From NCBI GenBank assembly GCA_934647145.1, contig CAKUFB010000087.1:1-9447 (forward strand): a stretch of 9,447 nt of DNA, written 5' to 3'. The position numbers were made by a program, and so were the translations under genes. Below the pieces are notes generated by a model. The model ran no database searches, was not told the DNA's origin, and saw only the letters and a list, made by a program, of their open reading frames with translations. This stretch comes from an uncultured Clostridia bacterium. Its GTDB lineage: Bacteria; Bacillota; Clostridia; Christensenellales; Aristaeellaceae. Below, piece by piece: positions 1 through 6,248 of this stretch (its first letter is position 1; each line of letters begins with the position of its first letter).

Positions 1-1
1 T

Positions 2-658
2 CTGGACGTGCAGGTTGACTGGCGCGAGACCCACCGCCTGCTCAAGCTCGCCCTGCCCACGCCCTTTGCGGGGGAGGGGGAGGTCGCCTCGATTCCGGGC
101 GGCTTCTACGACCGCCGCGCCGACGGAAAGGAGCAGCCGATGCAGGGCTGGGTCTGCCTGGGCGGCCTGGGCGCGGCCAGCGACGCGCTGACGGCCTACA
201 GCGCGCGGGAGGGTGAGGTGCGCCTGACCCTTCTGCGCAGTCCGCTCTTCGCCGATCACTTCGGCGCGCGCGACGAGTACTGCGAGGCGACCGAGCAGGG
301 CGAGCACCGCATTCGCCTGGCCCTCACGCCCGAAACCGACCCGGCCCGCCTCAGCGCGCTGTGCGCGTCGCTTTTGTGCCCGCCCGACCGCATCCTCGGC
401 TCCTTCCACCATGGAAATCTGCCCGAGGTCTATCAGGGCCTGCGCGCCCCGGCGCACGTAATCCTCGACGCCTTCAAGCCCGCCGAGGACGGAAACGGCT
501 TCCTGCTCAGGCTGCGCAGCGTGAGCCGCGAGCCGCTGACCGGCGCGCTGAGCCTGCCCGCGCTGAAGGCGGATATACCGCTCTGCCTGCGCCCGCAGCA
601 GAACCTGACCCTGCGCTCGTCCGCTATCTGGCGCGAGTCCGACTTCATCGAGACCTGA
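2..658 (+). CDS. GH38-family alpha-mannosidase, C-terminal part (5' end outside window)
   Basis: This is the last 218 or so codons of a glycoside hydrolase family 38 alpha-mannosidase, which removes alpha-linked mannose from glycans, probably in the cytoplasm. The reading frame is already open at base 2, so the GTG at 8 is an internal valine and not a start. Family-like landmarks of the C-terminal beta-sandwich region are visible: VDWRETHRLLKLALP near the beginning, LTLLRSPLFADH in the middle, and EQGEHRIRLAL shortly after. The RSP..ADH...EQGEH pattern is typical of clostridial GH38 enzymes. The catalytic domain with its aspartate nucleophile lies upstream and cannot be checked. The gene stops with TGA 14 bases before a strong terminator, so it is the last gene of its transcript. 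The downstream gene converges on it. The family call is from memory of the motif pattern; substrate specificity is not visible. Confidence 0.87.
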   Translation: MDVQVDWRETHRLLKLALPTPFAGEGEVASIPGGFYDRRADGKEQPMQGWVCLGGLGAASDALTAYSAREGEVRLTLLRSPLFADHFGARDEYCEATEQGEHRIRLALTPETDPARLSALCASLLCPPDRILGSFHHGNLPEVYQGLRAPAHVILDAFKPAEDGNGFLLRLRSVSREPLTGALSLPALKADIPLCLRPQQNLTLRSSAIWRESDFIET

Positions 659-672
659 CTGCCCGCGAATAA

Positions 673-714
673 ACAAGCCCCTCCGTATGCCCATATGGAG
701 GGGCTTGTCTTTTT
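673..714 (+). terminator. Rho-independent terminator of the GH38 gene
   Basis: A perfect 12-bp stem pairs 673-684 with 697-708 (ACAAGCCCCTCC with GGAGGGGCTTGT). It extends inward by four more pairs, one of them G-T, to a GCCC loop at 689-692. The stem is followed by CTTTTT. It lies 14 bases after the mannosidase stop. On the other strand the stem is followed only by TTATT, so it could weakly stop the converging TauE/SafE transcript as well. Confidence 0.93.
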
Positions 715-814
715 AATCCCGCGTTGCGGCTCTCCTGAAAGGGACTCGTATTCAGCGCGCTCATCAAGCGCTGCGTCGCCCGCGAACAGGCGCATGGAGG
801 CAATGCCGACAATC

Positions 815-841
815 AATCCGCCGAGGAATCCTGGGCGGATT
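815..841. repeat. Inverted repeat, 8-bp stem with 11-nt loop
   Basis: AATCCGCC (815-822) pairs perfectly with GGCGGATT (834-841) around an 11-base loop. A second stem in the same stretch, GAATCC (826-831) with GGATTC (837-842), uses the same 3' bases, so the two are mutually exclusive. The loop length and the 3' end (GGATTCG) match the two 40-nt units that follow, but the loop sequence does not. It may be a diverged third member of that family. Confidence 0.5.
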
Positions 842-881
842 CGAAGAATTCGGGAACTCCAATTTATGGTTCCCGAATTCG
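842..881. repeat. 40-nt structured repeat, unit 1
   Basis: A perfect 12-bp inverted repeat, GAATTCGGGAAC (846-857) with GTTCCCGAATTC (869-880), encloses the 11-base loop TCCAATTTATG. CGAA precedes the stem and G follows it. The unit is 27/40 identical to the unit at 935-974. The loop is conserved (9/11), and most stem differences keep pairing. The strand it works on is unknown. It could be a small RNA structure in the 3' end of either convergent transcript, a REP-like DNA repeat, or a processing or stability signal. Confidence 0.72.
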
Positions 882-934
882 CGTCAGGATGCGCGGCAGC
901 AGGTTATGGGGCACTGCCTCGAATCTTCCGACCG

Positions 935-974
935 CGAAGAATCCTGAGGCTTCAATCTATGGCCGAAGGATTCG
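935..974. repeat. 40-nt structured repeat, unit 2
   Basis: This is the second copy of the element at 842-881, starting 93 bases after it. GAATCCTGAGGC (939-950) faces GCCGAAGGATTC (962-973) around the loop TTCAATCTATG (951-961). Ten of twelve stem positions pair. The two that do not, 946/966 and 947/965, form adjacent G-A and A-G oppositions, which in RNA commonly stack as a tandem sheared pair. The flanking CGAA and trailing G are the same as in unit 1. An alternative stem with upstream bases 916-928 would compete with its 5' arm. Confidence 0.68.
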
Positions 975-1032
975 TGTGGCCCCCGCGGCAGCAACCGGGT
1001 GCAGGCTCAGCCTGCCTCTCGAACGTCCCCTT

Positions 1033-1749
1033 TCACAGCTGACCGATGATCAGCGAGAGCCCGGAGAGAATCAGCAGCACGATGATGACGCGCCGGACGA
1101 CGCGCTCCGGCAGGAACCGCGCGCATTTGATGCCCAGGAACAGGCCCAGCGCCATGGCGGGCAGCAGACAGAGCGCCCGGGTCAGCAGCGGCCGGGTCAG
1201 TATGCCCGTACAGGCGTACAGAATCAGCCGGAAGGTGTTTTCAATCAGGAATACGACGCACAGGTTGCCCCGGAAGGCGGCCGGCTCGTCGGTCACGCGG
1301 CTCATGTAGGCGGCCAGCAGCGCGCCGATGCCGTACAGGCCGCACAGCAGGCCGGACAGCAGGCCGATTGCGGCCAGCAGCGCCTTCGAGCCCCTTGCCC
1401 TGCCGCCCTTTCGCTCGCGCAGCAGCATCTCCGCGCCCAGTCCCACGATGACCGCGCCGAAGAGCAGCTTGATCTGCGGCACGCCCGCGGTTTTGAGCAG
1501 GAAAACGCCCGGAAGATTGCCCAGCAGCACCAGCCCCGCCACCGGCAGACAGGTGCGCCAGACGATCTTTTTGCGCTCGCGCCAGGCGATGACCGCGTTG
1601 GCCGGGTAGCCTACGACCAGCTCCACCGGCGAGATGCTCACGTTGTCGCTCGTGAAGCTGAGCAGCGTACTGAAGACCAGCGTGTTGGCAAAGCCGGTCA
1701 GCCCCTTGACGAAGTAGGCGAGCGCGGCGGAAAACAGCATCCAGGGCAA
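1033..1749 (-). CDS. TauE/SafE (DUF81) family membrane permease
   Basis: This is a hydrophobic protein of 238 residues with about seven or eight membrane segments, matching the TauE/SafE family of anion exporters and permeases (members handle sulfite, sulfoacetate and related organic anions). The two family half-motifs are visible: KGLTGFANTLVF at residues 15-26 and GLLCGLYGIGALLAAY near 133-148. A basic loop with RERKGGRARGSK separates the halves, as expected of an inverted repeat fold. I chose a TTG start at 1749 because GGAG (1759-1762) lies nine bases upstream. The longer frame from GTG at 1800 has no ribosome binding site and adds a polar extension, and ATG at 1740 is too far from GGAG. 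The length suits the family. It lies downstream of the four-gene operon's terminator, and I see no convincing promoter of its own. The substrate cannot be read from sequence. Confidence 0.85.
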   Translation of the reverse strand: MPWMLFSAALAYFVKGLTGFANTLVFSTLLSFTSDNVSISPVELVVGYPANAVIAWRERKKIVWRTCLPVAGLVLLGNLPGVFLLKTAGVPQIKLLFGAVIVGLGAEMLLRERKGGRARGSKALLAAIGLLSGLLCGLYGIGALLAAYMSRVTDEPAAFRGNLCVVFLIENTFRLILYACTGILTRPLLTRALCLLPAMALGLFLGIKCARFLPERVVRRVIIVLLILSGLSLIIGQL

Positions 1750-1830
1750 GAAATAACACTCCGTTTCTGAAAATAGGGATTGAAAGCCGCAAATGGGCAC
1801 GTTTTTACAGAAATGCAGGGCGCGAGCCTT

Positions 1831-1864
1831 AAAGAACGCCCTCTGCCAAGGCCGACAGAGGGCG
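1831..1864 (-). terminator. Rho-independent terminator of the LTD-VTC-DUF4956-BIG2 operon
   Basis: On the minus strand a 9-bp perfect stem (CGCCCTCTG with CAGAGGGCG, plus-strand 1837-1845 and 1856-1864) with a 10-base loop is followed by TTCTTT. It begins 8 bases past the stop codon of the BIG2-NlpC/P60 gene. It separates that operon from the TauE/SafE gene. The T-tract is interrupted by one C, so some readthrough into the permease gene is possible. Confidence 0.87.
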
Positions 1865-1872
1865 CAAGCCGT

Positions 1873-4752
1873 TTACTTCTGCGCGTAGGAGGCAAGCCGC
1901 ACGGGCAGGTAATTGAGCTTCGGGTCGAGCGACTGATACTTGGCGGCGTTCTGAATGGAGCAGATGACGGTATTTCCGTCGCCGCCCTGCTCGATGATCA
2001 TCATCTTCGTCTTGGCGCCGTCCACCCAGTACAGGAACATGACCACGTGATTGTCGGCGCACAGCAGCATGTCGCCGGTGCGCAGGTCGTCATAGCCGGG
2101 CAGCCTTTTGTAGAGGTTGGTCGCCTGCGACATGTTGCCTGTGCGCAGGAAGGCGTTGCGGCTGTTCAGGCCCCAATAGGCCATCGAGACGAAGGAGGAG
2201 CAGTCGCAGCCGACGTAGATATGGTCGAGCAGGTTCTCCTGATTGAGCAGGTAGTAGCCCTTGCCGCTGTTTATGTAGCGCTTTTCCGCGAGCGCCTTTT
2301 CCACGTTGTACTGGCGGTTGGCGCTGCTCCTCTCGCTGCGCTGAATGTAGGGCAGGCCGTAGTACACCAGGCCGGGCTGATAGCTCTTTTCGGGATACCG
2401 AACCGTCCAGTAGCGCTGATACCTGGGGGTCATCCAGGCGAAGGCCTGCATCTTGAACACCTCGTTGATGACCTTCTGACGGGAAATCGACTCGGCATAG
2501 GGGATGACGCCGGCCTTGGAGAGATTGATCACCTGGCTCAGCGCGCTGCGGCGGATGGCGTCGATTTTCTGCAGGTTGGCCGGAATGCCCGCAATGTCGG
2601 TCGTGCGGGCCGGGATGACGGTGGTCAGCCGGACGGAGGAGATGGCGAAGGTACAGGCGGCGTATACGCCGTTCTTCGTCGCGGCGCGCACGGTCGCGGT
2701 GCCCGCGCCCACGGCGGTGACCCTGCCCGAGTCGTCGACCGTGACCACACCCGTGTCGCTGGAGGTCCAATTCAGCGCCTGCGGGGCGGTCTCGGGGAAG
2801 ACCGTGCCGGTCAGGGTGGTCGAGTTGCCCACGTCCAGGTACAAAAGCTCGTCGGAAAGCGTCACGCCGACCGGAACCAGCGGGTCGTACACCGTGACGG
2901 TGACCTTCGCGTACACCTCGCGATCCTTGCGCGAGCGGGCGGTAATGGTGGCCTGGCCGAGCTTCTTCGGGGTGACCACGCCGTCCCGGCTGACGCTCAC
3001 CGCGTCCGAGGAGACCTCGTAGTCGCACAGGCGGCTGGCGCCCGTGGGGGTGACCTTCAGCGTCAGGCGGGCGGTGTCGTCCATCTTGAGCACGGTCTTG
3101 TCGATCGACAGCTTAAAGGCGTCGGGCGCCTCCAGCTCATAGACCACCACGCGAATGGGGCAGTGCAGCTCCGGTTCGTAGGTCGAGGCGGCGTGAAGTA
3201 TCGCGGTGCCCGCGCGGTGCGCCGTGACCAGGCCGTTTTTGTCCACGGAGGCGGTGCGGCTGCTGCCCGAGCGCCAGGAAATTCCCTGCGCGGCGGTGGC
3301 GGGCAGGGCGTAAGCCTTCGCCTGCCATACGTCGCCGGCCTCCAGGCGAACGACCTCCTGCTCGACCACGATCTCGTCCGGGCATTTGTCGTCCAGGACG
3401 TTCAGCGTGAGCACGGCGAACACCGACCTGTCGCGCTGGGAGGTCGCGGTGATGGTCACCTGGCCGCGCTTGAGTCCCTTGACCGCGCCGCGCGCGCTGA
3501 CCGTGGCGATCTCGCGGTTGGAGGAGGAAAAGCTGAACTCCGCGCTGCAGTCGGCGGGGACGGGCAGGGCGGTGAGCTGCAGCGTCTCTCCCCGCTGAAG
3601 GGAGGAAGCCGGGGCACTCAGGTCGATCATGTCGGGGGCGGGCAGGCTCCTGACCGTCACGCGGACGGTCGCCAGCACGTCCCTGCTGACCTTCGAGAAG
3701 CAGGTAATGGTGGCCGTGCCGGTTTTCTTCGCGGTGATCAGGCCGTTTTGCGTCACCTGCACGCGCCCCGAGCTGCTGCTCTTCCAGGACACCCCGGCGT
3801 TGCTCGTTTCGGGCAGTACGCTCGCCGTGAGCTGGAAGCTCTCGGTGGGATGCAGGAGCAGCTCGCTCTCGTTCAGCGTGATGGAGTGCGGGGAGCCCTC
3901 TTCCACGATCAGGATTTTCCGCGTCGCGCGGACGCGGGTGTTCTGCATGCTCGTGCAGGTGATGGTGACGCTGCCGGCCTTTTTCGCGGTGAACACGCCG
4001 TCCTGCGTGATCGAGCCGCGCGCCGCGGCGGAGCTTTTCCATTTCAGGAAGCGGCAGGAGTCCTCCGGCGCGCGAACCGCCTGAAAATCAACCACGTCGC
4101 CTACGGTCACGACGGTCACGTCGGGCGTGAGCAGGATTTTTTCAGGCGCGGAAGGCGCGGTCACGGTGACCTTCACCTTGGCGAGCACCTTTTTGTCGGC
4201 GGTCGAGTAGCAGGTGATCGTGGCCGTGCCCGCCCTTTTCGCGGTGATCAGGCCGCCCGTGCGCCCGACGGACACCGCGCCCGAGCTGCTCTTGTACTGC
4301 ACGGTCTGCCTGGCCGTCGCGGGCAGCACGGTGGGGGAGAGCTGGAAGGTCTCAAACCGCTCGAGCGAGAGCTCGCCCGGGCAGTTGAGCGAGATGGAAT
4401 CGGGCAGGGTCGAGTCGGTCAGCGTCAGCGTGACCGAGGAAGCGACCTTCGAGCGGTATGCGGCGGCGGTAATGGTGACCGTGCCGCGGCCGCGGAAGGA
4501 AACCTTGCCGCGCGAGGACACCCTCGCCACGGCGGTATTTGACGATCTCCAGGTAATCCGCTGCGACGCTTCCGCGGGCTCCACCTGGGCGGTCAGCGAC
4601 ACAGACCTGGTTTTCGCCAGGTCGAACGTGAGCGCTTCCTCCTGAACGCTCAGCACGACCCTTTCAGGCTGCGCGTCGGCCAGAGCAGTGGGCAAAAGCA
4701 GCAGCGCCAGGCCGATTGCGAGGCACAAAAGCGCCTTCAGACGCGTCTTCAT
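1873..4752 (-). CDS. Secreted multi-BIG2 protein with C-terminal NlpC/P60-like cysteine peptidase domain
   Basis: This is a 959-residue exported protein, probably acting at the cell wall. It has a signal peptide at 1-27 (MKTR, then a leucine-rich core ending in ALADA). Eight tandem BIG2 bacterial Ig-like domains follow, at about 29-113, 114-199, 200-285, 286-369, 370-454, 455-539, 540-623 and 624-712. Each has the W/Y-x-SS...G.(I/V)TA...G.ATIT core. A linker rich in Tyr and Arg covers 713-847. The C-terminal domain has an NlpC/P60-like triad candidate: C851 in DCSSFV, H902 in DNHVVMF and E921 in IIEQGG, with GDMLL between. NlpC/P60 enzymes usually cut peptidoglycan stem peptides or related amides. 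The start at 4752 has GGAGGT six bases upstream and gives the signal peptide; a longer frame to 4857 overlaps the previous gene and has none. It is the last gene of the operon. No LPXTG or SLH anchor is visible. Confidence 0.88.
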   Translation of the reverse strand: MKTRLKALLCLAIGLALLLLPTALADAQPERVVLSVQEEALTFDLAKTRSVSLTAQVEPAEASQRITWRSSNTAVARVSSRGKVSFRGRGTVTITAAAYRSKVASSVTLTLTDSTLPDSISLNCPGELSLERFETFQLSPTVLPATARQTVQYKSSSGAVSVGRTGGLITAKRAGTATITCYSTADKKVLAKVKVTVTAPSAPEKILLTPDVTVVTVGDVVDFQAVRAPEDSCRFLKWKSSAAARGSITQDGVFTAKKAGSVTITCTSMQNTRVRATRKILIVEEGSPHSITLNESELLLHPTESFQLTASVLPETSNAGVSWKSSSSGRVQVTQNGLITAKKTGTATITCFSKVSRDVLATVRVTVRSLPAPDMIDLSAPASSLQRGETLQLTALPVPADCSAEFSFSSSNREIATVSARGAVKGLKRGQVTITATSQRDRSVFAVLTLNVLDDKCPDEIVVEQEVVRLEAGDVWQAKAYALPATAAQGISWRSGSSRTASVDKNGLVTAHRAGTAILHAASTYEPELHCPIRVVVYELEAPDAFKLSIDKTVLKMDDTARLTLKVTPTGASRLCDYEVSSDAVSVSRDGVVTPKKLGQATITARSRKDREVYAKVTVTVYDPLVPVGVTLSDELLYLDVGNSTTLTGTVFPETAPQALNWTSSDTGVVTVDDSGRVTAVGAGTATVRAATKNGVYAACTFAISSVRLTTVIPARTTDIAGIPANLQKIDAIRRSALSQVINLSKAGVIPYAESISRQKVINEVFKMQAFAWMTPRYQRYWTVRYPEKSYQPGLVYYGLPYIQRSERSSANRQYNVEKALAEKRYINSGKGYYLLNQENLLDHIYVGCDCSSFVSMAYWGLNSRNAFLRTGNMSQATNLYKRLPGYDDLRTGDMLLCADNHVVMFLYWVDGAKTKMMIIEQGGDGNTVICSIQNAAKYQSLDPKLNYLPVRLASYAQK
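2617..4668 (-). repeat. Tandem array of eight BIG2-domain coding modules (about 255 bp each)
   Basis: The coding sequence repeats with a period of 252-267 bp, one BIG2 domain per module. Modules are diverged at DNA level, but modules 2 and 4 share an 18-base identical run (plus-strand 3728-3745 and 4238-4255, exactly 510 bp apart) within a wider similar stretch. This suggests duplication or gene conversion between alternate modules. Such arrays can change domain number by recombination. Confidence 0.7.
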
Positions 4753-4792
4753 GCGTACACCTCCATGCGTATCTTCTGTATAACAGCCGGGA

Positions 4793-5479
4793 TTATTCGG
4801 GCTGATAGGCGACCAGGGTCGCGTCCTGCACGCCCTCGATGGACAGCAGCTTGCCAATCAGCGCGTCCTGCTTGTCCACGCGCACCTCGACGGTCATCTC
4901 CGCGCCGTTGCGGGAGACGGTCTTGGACTTGACCTGCATCACGCGCACGCCGCGCAGCACGCCGTTGATCTGGCCCTCCAGGCCGGGCACGTAGTGAATC
5001 ACCAGCAGGAAGGCGTTGGTCGCCTTGAACTGCATCCGGCTCATCAGGAAGATCAGCGCGGCGATGCACACGACCGTCATCGCGGCCATGAAGAACTGGC
5101 CCGCGCCCAGCAGGATGCCCATCGTCAGCGCCCAGAACATGTAGGCGGTGTCCAGCGGATCCTTGACCGCCGTGCGGAAGCGCACGATGGACAGCGCGCC
5201 GACCATGCCCATGGACAGCTGGATGGAGTCGCGGATGCACATGACCACCGGCGTGGTGATCAGGGTCATCAGGATCAGCGTCAGGCCGTAGTTGTTGTTG
5301 TACATCACGCCGCGGTAGTTGGTGCGGTAGGTCCAGTAGATGAACACGCCCACGGCGAAGGCCGCGATCAGCGAGAAGAGCACGGTGAACCAGGACGCGG
5401 GGGCGATGGTCTGGTTGGCGAACAGAGAGGCGATGGACGACTTGTTGTAGGTCGTGGTGGCGCTCAGAAGCGTAAACAT
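4793..5479 (-). CDS. DUF4956 family membrane protein
   Basis: This is a 228-residue membrane protein of the DUF4956 family, whose function is unknown. Membrane segments are likely at about 31-49, 64-82, 112-128 and 129-146. The family's most characteristic stretch is present between them: an amphipathic region ending SMGMVGALSIVRFR (89-102) followed by TAVKDPLDTAYMFWAL. This places R100, R102 and K106 next to the membrane. The C-terminal 80 or so residues form a soluble domain with a beta-alpha-beta look (NAFLLVIHYVP, MTVEVRVDKQDALIGKLLSIEGV), resembling a small regulatory or assembly domain. The ATG start has GGAGGAG seven bases upstream. It lies 29 bases after the VTC-domain gene and 40 before the BIG2 gene. 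DUF4956 genes commonly sit beside VTC-domain genes. Serving as the membrane partner of the soluble polymerase is an inference. Confidence 0.88.
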   Translation of the reverse strand: MFTLLSATTTYNKSSIASLFANQTIAPASWFTVLFSLIAAFAVGVFIYWTYRTNYRGVMYNNNYGLTLILMTLITTPVVMCIRDSIQLSMGMVGALSIVRFRTAVKDPLDTAYMFWALTMGILLGAGQFFMAAMTVVCIAALIFLMSRMQFKATNAFLLVIHYVPGLEGQINGVLRGVRVMQVKSKTVSRNGAEMTVEVRVDKQDALIGKLLSIEGVQDATLVAYQPE

Positions 5480-5508
5480 GGGTTTTCTCCTCCTTATGTT
5501 GCGGTTGC

Positions 5509-6234
5509 TTACTCGCCCAGCGGCTCAAACGACCGGCAGAGCGTGTATTTCGAGATGGCGGACAGCTGGCTGGGCACGGTGGACAGAAGCGAGCGGATGT
5601 ACTCGGGCAGGTAGCGGTTGTACTTGACCTCGAGGATCATCTTGCCGTACACAAGCGGGGGCACGCCGTTGACCTTCGCGTTGAACAGGTCGCGGCTGAA
5701 CAGTCCCGAGTGCAGATCCTTGTCGAAGGTGATGCGGATGTCCTCGGCCGGGTGGGTGTAGGCCTCGCGGGTGTAGTCCACCAGCACCCGCGGCCGCAGC
5801 GCGCGCGTGCGCATTTCGCGGAACATGTCCTGCAGAAGCTGGTTGTTCGAGGCGTGCAGCCCGTCGCATCTTCCCTCGATCAGCTGGTCGCACAGCCGCC
5901 TGGTGATGCGCACGCTGTCCTTGCTGATCAGGTCGCCGTGCTTGTGCTTGCGCTCCAGGAAGATCAGCTCGTCCGAGCAGTTGTAGATGCGGATGCGATA
6001 CTTGTTGCGGATCTCGACGCCGCTGATTTTCTGATAGTAGGCGTTGTCGTAGGCGTCGTCGAAGTACAGCGAGCGGATAAAGTACTCGCCGCGCGCGTCG
6101 GCGTGCCTGTCCCGGCGCAGCACGGGGGAGAGCACCGAGCGCAGCTGATAGTAGGCCGGCAGGCTGATGAAGTACTTCACCTCGTGCCGCGGGTCGGGCA
6201 TGCCGCTCTCGTTGGCGGCAAAGCGGTTTTGCAA
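5509..6234 (-). CDS. VTC-domain protein, probable polyphosphate polymerase
   Basis: This is a 241-residue soluble protein with the VTC domain, the catalytic fold that in yeast Vtc4 makes polyphosphate from ATP inside a basic tunnel barrel. Conserved-looking charged positions occur in the expected order: K20 (RHEVKYFIS), R54 (IRSLYFDD), R80 and R82 (YRIRIY), E94 and K96 (LERKHKHG), K105 (ISKDSVRI), R156 (VDYTREAY), E202 (ILEVKY) and K229 (ISKY). All look intact, so an active enzyme is likely. There is no membrane segment and no SPX domain, unlike yeast VTC proteins. I chose the TTG start at 6234 because GGAGGA (6242-6247) sits seven bases upstream and directly follows the stop of the previous gene. 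The gap to the upstream gene is 14 bases and to the DUF4956 gene 29, so the three are surely co-transcribed. Polyphosphate as product is family-based inference. Confidence 0.87.
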   Translation of the reverse strand: MQNRFAANESGMPDPRHEVKYFISLPAYYQLRSVLSPVLRRDRHADARGEYFIRSLYFDDAYDNAYYQKISGVEIRNKYRIRIYNCSDELIFLERKHKHGDLISKDSVRITRRLCDQLIEGRCDGLHASNNQLLQDMFREMRTRALRPRVLVDYTREAYTHPAEDIRITFDKDLHSGLFSRDLFNAKVNGVPPLVYGKMILEVKYNRYLPEYIRSLLSTVPSQLSAISKYTLCRSFEPLGE

Positions 6235-6248
6235 GCTCGATTCCTCCT

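Larger units (their letters stand above)
715..1032. other. Gene-free, palindrome-rich intergenic region between convergent genes
   Basis: This 318-base stretch separates the 3' ends of two convergent genes. I find no credible coding sequence. Open frames cross it on both strands, but they have no ribosome binding site, are rich in Arg, Pro and Ser, and run into antisense of flanking genes. It is packed with inverted repeats: a hairpin at 815-841, a 12-bp stem at 846-880, a related stem at 939-973, an overlapping alternative stem at 916-950, and a small GCAGGC/GCCTGC hairpin at 1001-1015. None has a T-tract on either strand, so none is a standard terminator, even though the TauE/SafE gene should end transcription here. 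A mobile or structured repeat family is more likely. Confidence 0.7.

Noticed and set aside
433..816. 127-codon minus-strand frame reaching into the GH38 gene
   Set aside because: It crosses the mannosidase terminator and is antisense to the mannosidase. I see no ribosome binding site or domain, so it is a chance frame.
815..974. CRISPR array or insertion-sequence remnant
   Set aside because: The repeats are only two or three diverged copies, with no regular spacers, no transposase fragment and no target-site duplication that I can see.
846..1015. Intergenic hairpins as terminators for the TauE/SafE transcript
   Set aside because: None is followed by a T-rich run on the minus strand, so an intrinsic terminator call is not supported.
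695..1042. 115-codon plus-strand frame across the palindromic region
   Set aside because: It starts inside the terminator hairpin and has no upstream ribosome binding site. The two 40-nt repeats fall in its frame, but they differ by stem-compensating changes that alter the protein, which favours structure over coding.
889..1770. 293-codon plus-strand frame over the TauE/SafE gene
   Set aside because: It is antisense to a clear membrane permease, rich in Gln/Arg/Gly/Ala, with no start signal and no domain.
1780..4542. 920-codon open frame on the plus strand opposite the BIG2 gene
   Set aside because: It is antisense to a gene with a signal peptide, eight BIG2 domains and a catalytic domain. 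Its translation is Gly/Arg/His/Ala-rich low complexity, has no ribosome binding site and no recognisable domain. GC-rich codon use produces such antisense frames.
4753..4857. N-terminal extension of the BIG2 protein to 4857
   Set aside because: The extra 35 residues overlap the DUF4956 gene, have no ribosome binding site and would bury the signal peptide. ATG 4752 has GGAGGT at the right distance.
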